NCBI GenBank assembly: GCA_009692685.1
Contig: SHYS01000002.1
Span: 62,001 to 126,000 of the forward strand
Length of the DNA stretch: 64,000 nt
Direction of reading: 5' to 3'
From: Dehalococcoidia bacterium
GTDB lineage: Bacteria; Chloroflexota; Dehalococcoidia; UBA2979
Every line of letters starts with the position of its first letter. Position 1 is the stretch's first letter. The notes beneath the pieces are model-generated. The model was given only the letters and a program-made list of their open reading frames with translations, was not told the origin of the DNA and did no database searches. Positions 60,865-64,000 of this stretch are shown piece after piece. A program made the translations under genes and the position numbers.

Positions 60865-61386
60865 CTACCGCTCGTCCCAGCCCACCGCGTTGCGAAGCCG
60901 GATTTCCGAGGTGTGCAGCGATGTCTCCCAGACCCCGCGCAGCGGCGTGAGCTGATCGAGGACACGTAGCTCCACCTCTGCGCCCTGTAATACGTCTAGC
61001 AAATTGCCAACGGGTTCCACCTCGACAGGTGTCAGCGTCAACCGGCTGAAGTGCATCCCCGCGTCGCGGAGGTCCTCGAACGCCGCGGCATCGAAGACGT
61101 AGCGGTACAGCGGGGTCGTTCGCAGCCGCTCGAGTCAGCACCACTCGATGTGGGCCAGCATCCGTGCCCCGCTCGCACCAAACCAGCGCTCGCGATCCTC
61201 GGACGTCGTTGTCGCCAGCGCCCAAACCATGATCCGAGGACAGTCGCGGGGGAAGTAATACATGGGCGCGTGCCACTCATCGATGGCCCACACCAGCGAC
61301 TCGATCTCCGGCCGCGCCTCCGGCGTTCGAGGTACGAACCGCTCGATGTTCGGGTTCTCGGAGAAGTGGTACAGGTGGGGCGCCGT
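60865..61386 (-). pseudogene. Uncharacterised conserved protein (DUF6886-like), lacking a start and with in-frame TGA
   Basis: The minus strand reads APHLYHFSENPNIERFVPRT, then PEIESLVWAIDEWHAPMYYF, PRDCPRIMVW and RMLAHIEWC, then TGA at 61137-61135, then LERLRTTPLYRYVFDAAAFE and EVELRVLDQLTPLRGVWETS to TAG 60865. The continuous conservation-like text shows one protein with Trp replaced by TGA. No ATG/GTG precedes LYHFSE in frame, so the start is also missing or non-standard. Function unknown. It lies between the Cys-rich peptide and the thiolase gene. Confidence 0.55.
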
Positions 61387-61402
61387 GGTGGCAGGCCGGT
61401 GC

Positions 61403-62557
61403 CTACTGGTTCGTCCAGATCAGCGTCGCACCGGCTGAGAACATGCCGCCCGCCCCATGCACCAAGCCTACCGCGATGTTCGGGACCTGGCGCTCCCCTG
61501 CCTCACCTCGCAACTGGGTGATCGACTCGGTCATCGCGAACATGCCGTACATCCCCGTATGCGTGTACGAGAGGCCGCCGCCGTTCGTGTTGATCGGGAA
61601 GTCACCACCGGGCGCCGCGCGCCCACTCGAGAAGAAGTGCGTGCCTTCGCCGGGCTGCGCGATGCCGAGGGCTTCCAGCATGTACACCGGCGTGTGAGTA
61701 AAGGCGTCGTACAGCATCGTGTGGTCGATCGCATCGATGCCCACACCGGCCATCCGGAAGGCGTTCTCGCCTGCCACCCGGTACGCCTTGCTCTCGTGGA
61801 AGTCGCGCATCATCGAGACGTTCGCCACCTCGACGGACTCGCCCGCGCCAAGGACGTACACGGGCTTCTTCGGGAAGTCGCGCGCCCGCTCCTCCGACAC
61901 CAGTACCAGCGCGCCACCACCGTCGGTCACCAAGCAGCAGTTGAGGATGTGCAACGGCCAGCAGATCATCCTCGAGGCAAGCACGTCAGCGACGGTGATC
62001 GGGTCGCGCATCATCGCTCGCGGGTTGAGCGTCGCCCACTTCCGCGTCGACACTGCCACAGCGGCGAAGTCCTCCTCGGTCGCCCCGAAGCGCTTCATGT
62101 AGCGCGCCACCGGAATCGAGAACATCGTCGGCGGACCGCCGACGCCGTATGGGGCCTGGAACTGGCCCCCCGGCTGGCTCGGCGCCGCGACGCCGCCCGC
62201 GACCCCGATCCTCGACCGGCCCGACTCGCCGTGTGTGACGATGACGACGTCCGCCATCCCTGCCGCGATCGCAGCCACCGCGTGACGCACGTGGATCAGG
62301 AACGAGCACCCGCCCACCGACGTGCCGTCGACGTAGCGGGGGATGATGCCGAGGTACTCCGCGATCGCCGCCGGTGACGGTCCTGCCGTCGCGATGCCGT
62401 CGACGTCCGCGGGCGTCAGACCGGCATCCGCAAGGGCGTTGAGTGCCGCCTCGGCGTGCAGTTGCAACATCGAGCGGTCCGGCAGGTTGCCTACCGTGTC
62501 GGTCTCCGCGGCGCCGACGACCGCGATCCTGTGGCGAAGCGAGGTGGGATCAGGCAT
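61403..62557 (-). CDS. Thiolase-like protein (SCP-x/Ltp2-type), second copy
   Basis: The 384-residue protein resembles the thiolase at 22621-23814: HRIAVVGAAETDTVGNLPDR, AALNALADAGLTPADVDGIA, DGTSVGGCSFLIHVRHAVAA, LVTDGGGALVLVSEERARDF, IDHTMLYDAFTHTPVYMLEA, NTNGGGLSYTHTGMYGMFAM and LVHGAGGMFSAGATLIWTNQ. Here the helix-3 region reads VGGCSFLIH, with a Cys one residue after the usual nucleophile site; the first copy has Ser there. Its DUF35 partner is 21 bp upstream in the same operon, in the reverse order from the first pair. It probably cleaves or makes C-C bonds on acyl-CoA. ATG 62557. Confidence 0.85.
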   Translation of the reverse strand: MPDPTSLRHRIAVVGAAETDTVGNLPDRSMLQLHAEAALNALADAGLTPADVDGIATAGPSPAAIAEYLGIIPRYVDGTSVGGCSFLIHVRHAVAAIAAGMADVVIVTHGESGRSRIGVAGGVAAPSQPGGQFQAPYGVGGPPTMFSIPVARYMKRFGATEEDFAAVAVSTRKWATLNPRAMMRDPITVADVLASRMICWPLHILNCCLVTDGGGALVLVSEERARDFPKKPVYVLGAGESVEVANVSMMRDFHESKAYRVAGENAFRMAGVGIDAIDHTMLYDAFTHTPVYMLEALGIAQPGEGTHFFSSGRAAPGGDFPINTNGGGLSYTHTGMYGMFAMTESITQLRGEAGERQVPNIAVGLVHGAGGMFSAGATLIWTNQ

Positions 62558-62578
62558 CGACGGCTCCCTTCCCGGGGC

Positions 62579-62992
62579 TCAGCTCACGGCCGGGCGGAAC
62601 TTCGGTAGCGTGATCTCGTCCGTCGCGTCGTCGTACACGACCTCGAGGGCCATGTCCGGAGGCAGCTGGGCGGGTTCCGGCTCGACACCGATGAGGTTGG
62701 TCATTAGGCGCGGACCCTCCTCCAGCGTGACGATCGCGATGACGTATGGCACATCGTCCTCGAACCGAGGCGCGGCGCGGTGGTTGATCACGTACGTCTC
62801 GAGCGTCGCCTTCCCGGAGACGTCCTCCCACGCCACGTTCTTCGAGTAGCACTTCGGGCAGAACGGTCGCGGGTAGAAATAGAACTCGCGACAGTTCTGG
62901 CAGCGCTGGATTTGCATCTGGTGGCGCTTCAACGAGTCCCAGAACGGCTGCGTCTCCGGTGTGGGCACTGGCAGCGGCTTGTTGTACGGCAT
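62579..62992 (-). CDS. DUF35 / OB-fold zinc-ribbon protein, second copy
   Basis: The 137-residue product has PVPTPETQPFWDSLKRHQMQ, then CQNCREFYFYPRPFCPKCYS (two CxxC), WEDVSGKATLETYVINHRAA and the OB strands PYVIAIVTLEEGPRLMTNLI. It is the same length as the DUF35 protein at 22155-22568. With the downstream thiolase it forms a second acyl-CoA module. ATG 62992 has a weak ribosome site. The ~260 bp to the left of the thioesterase (63001-63253) show no gene. Confidence 0.87.
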   Translation of the reverse strand: MPYNKPLPVPTPETQPFWDSLKRHQMQIQRCQNCREFYFYPRPFCPKCYSKNVAWEDVSGKATLETYVINHRAAPRFEDDVPYVIAIVTLEEGPRLMTNLIGVEPEPAQLPPDMALEVVYDDATDEITLPKFRPAVS

Positions 62993-63253
62993 AGGTGCGC
63001 GCCTTCCCTCGACCGTCCTCGACGGTTCGTGCGCGGAGTCTAGCGAGTCGGTTAAAGCAGCGGCAGGACCCGCGCGCACGAGCAGGGTCGCGAGCACGAG
63101 TGCCATCCCTACACGCACGCCAGCGTTCCCCACGACCGGCGAGGCGGTGCCTACCCCGAGTACGGGGCCTCCGCGGTCAGGTCGTGGTTAAGGCCGCCCT
63201 CGGTGGACTCTTCCCAGCCACCGGAGGGCGGTGCCGGCCAGCACGGCACCGCC

Positions 63254-63709
63254 TTACGTCTCGGCACCCGGGGTAACGGGAGTTCGAGGGCGTGGCGCCA
63301 GCGCCAGCGTCACCCGTCCGACCACGTTGAGGTCGCCCGTCTCGCCGTTGCGTACCTCGACGGTGCAGGCGCAGAGGCGGCTGCCCTTGCGCAGCAGTCG
63401 GGCCTCGGCCACGGTCGGGTCGCCGAGGGAGGCGCGCAGGAACGACACACTGAGGTCGACGGTGCCCTCGATGACCTCGCCCGGCGCGAGCGCGGCGTTG
63501 AGCGCGCAATGCCCGGCTAGCTCGATGAGCGTCGCCAGCACGCCCCCGTTGATCGAGTTGCGTACCCCGCCCACGGTCACGTCGGTGCGTCGCATGGACA
63601 GCCGTGCGCCGCCCTCGAAAGGTTCAACCGTCGTCGAGAACGCCTCGAGCAGTGCCTCGAGCGGCAGCGGCGCAAGCGGTAGGACTGGTGGTGAACCTGG
63701 TGTCGTCAC
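63254..63709 (-). CDS. PaaI/hotdog-fold acyl-CoA thioesterase
   Basis: The 151-residue protein has the PaaI-like pattern: LLEAFSTTVEPFEGGARLSM, then VTVGGVRNSINGGVLATLIE (the central helix with N and G residues) and LAGHCALNAALAPGEVIEGT, then LSVSFLRASLGDPTVAEARL. The catalytic Asp/Glu usually in the GGxxxxLxD/E helix is E in LIELAG. It hydrolyses acyl-CoA. GTG 63709 overlaps the upstream thioesterase by four bases. Two hotdog enzymes in tandem may form a heteromer. Confidence 0.82.
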   Translation of the reverse strand: MTTPGSPPVLPLAPLPLEALLEAFSTTVEPFEGGARLSMRRTDVTVGGVRNSINGGVLATLIELAGHCALNAALAPGEVIEGTVDLSVSFLRASLGDPTVAEARLLRKGSRLCACTVEVRNGETGDLNVVGRVTLALAPRPRTPVTPGAET

Positions 63710-64000
63710 GAGGCCGGCGCCTGCGCCGGTGGCTTTGGGCGAACCGCGTATGTGCCGCGTCCGTGCGCCGTCGTCACGCCTCGTTCGTCGCGTACCGTGA
63801 CCAGGACCACGCGCATGTACGGCGCCTCCCCGGCCACTTCACAGCGAACAAGCAGTGCCCCGCTCGGCTGCTCGACGTGCGTCATGCTGAGCTCGGCCGT
63901 GCCGTTGTTCTCCTCGATGGCGGTGTCGATTGTGGTCGTCGCCGCCACCAGCACACCCATGTCGGCCGCAATGGTCGTGGCGAACGAGGACACGGACCCG
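63706..64000 (-). CDS. Hotdog-fold thioesterase, partial (start beyond window)
   Basis: The frame enters from the right edge as SVSSFATTIAADMGVLVAAT, then DTAIEENNGTAELSMTHVEQ, LLVRCEVAGEAPYMRVVLVT and TTAHGRGTYAVRPKPPAQAP. This is the C-terminal two thirds of a PaaI-type protein: helix with Asp (AADMG) then the antiparallel strands. No confident start lies inside the window (GTG 63993 is mid-helix). Its stop overlaps the next gene's GTG (GTGA), so the two are coupled. Confidence 0.75.
   Translation of the reverse strand, partial: GSVSSFATTIAADMGVLVAATTTIDTAIEENNGTAELSMTHVEQPSGALLVRCEVAGEAPYMRVVLVTVRDERGVTTAHGRGTYAVRPKPPAQAPAS

Noticed and set aside
40689..61137. TGA read as Trp (genetic code 4/25)
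   Set aside because: TGA ends intact genes (MaoC-like 1746, HU 14697, rhomboid 15581) and TGG is used normally for Trp throughout. The few Trp-to-TGA cases are in genes with other damage.
1..64000. CRISPR arrays, IS elements, prophage or plasmid replication genes
   Set aside because: I saw no regularly spaced direct repeats, transposase motifs, terminal repeats with target duplications, integrases or phage structural genes.

Overview
The window is GC-rich (roughly two thirds G+C), gene-dense bacterial DNA with frequent GTG/TTG starts and ATGA/GTGA overlaps. It most resembles a heterotrophic Chloroflexota chromosome. The best pointer is the malyl-CoA lyase at 9439-10494, which reads very close to the Chloroflexus enzyme of the 3-hydroxypropionate bicycle. 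Supporting hints are thiolase-like/DUF35 pairs, MaoC-like proteins, SDRs, a luciferase-like flavin oxidoreductase, DUF2277, a K+-independent type H+-pyrophosphatase and a cobalamin riboswitch. The lineage call is inference. I saw no rRNA, tRNA, CRISPR array, IS element or phage gene.

Layout. 1-6.3 kb: start of an oligopeptide-type permease, a PHP phosphoesterase, two overlapping MaoC-like genes, a broken alpha/beta hydrolase, a DinB gene with a frameshift, a DsbA/FrnE-type oxidoreductase whose first active-site Cys codon is TGA (selenoprotein candidate), and an RNase D. 6.4-15.6 kb: a flavin-linked operon (hydroxyacid oxidase, SnoaL-like, flavin reductase), a 7Fe ferredoxin fused to DUF2795, mcl, an MFS carrier, a cobalamin-type binding protein under a B12 riboswitch, a broken luciferase-like gene, HU and a rhomboid. 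16-28.6 kb: MFS, enoyl-CoA hydratase, peptide-type binding protein, HAD hydrolase, cupredoxin, GNAT, the first DUF35/thiolase pair and tandem SDR paralogues. 28.6-35.7 kb: small Cys-containing proteins, lemA-htpX, a degraded SIMPL/RDD stretch, a TAT-exported LysM protein and an RRM protein. 35.7-43.3 kb: glcDEF, a PAS protein, a broken MFS gene, an MBL hydrolase and a cupin. 43.3-55.3 kb: heterodimeric ABC exporter, YfcE-like phosphodiesterase, acyl-CoA dehydrogenase, MFS, APC permease and hppA. 55.6-64 kb: a partner-switch cluster interrupted by stops, ispH, a frameshifted beta-hydroxyacid dehydrogenase, an ABC exporter followed by a 57-residue Cys-rich peptide gene, the second thiolase/DUF35 pair and two hotdog thioesterases.

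The catabolic genes fit import and oxidation of carboxylic acids: alpha-hydroxy acids by GlcDEF and the FMN oxidase, acyl-CoAs by acyl-CoA dehydrogenase, enoyl-CoA hydratase/MaoC, SDR and thiolase-like enzymes, and malyl/citramalyl-CoA by Mcl. Electrons may leave through ferredoxin and flavins.

Three window-wide patterns deserve attention: about twenty in-frame stops or single-base frameshifts in otherwise recognisable genes, six of them in what would be CCWGG sites; strong over-representation of TCGAGG/CCTCGA in all contexts; and several perfect intergenic palindromes. The lesion load means every single-gene oddity must be weighed against sequencing error.
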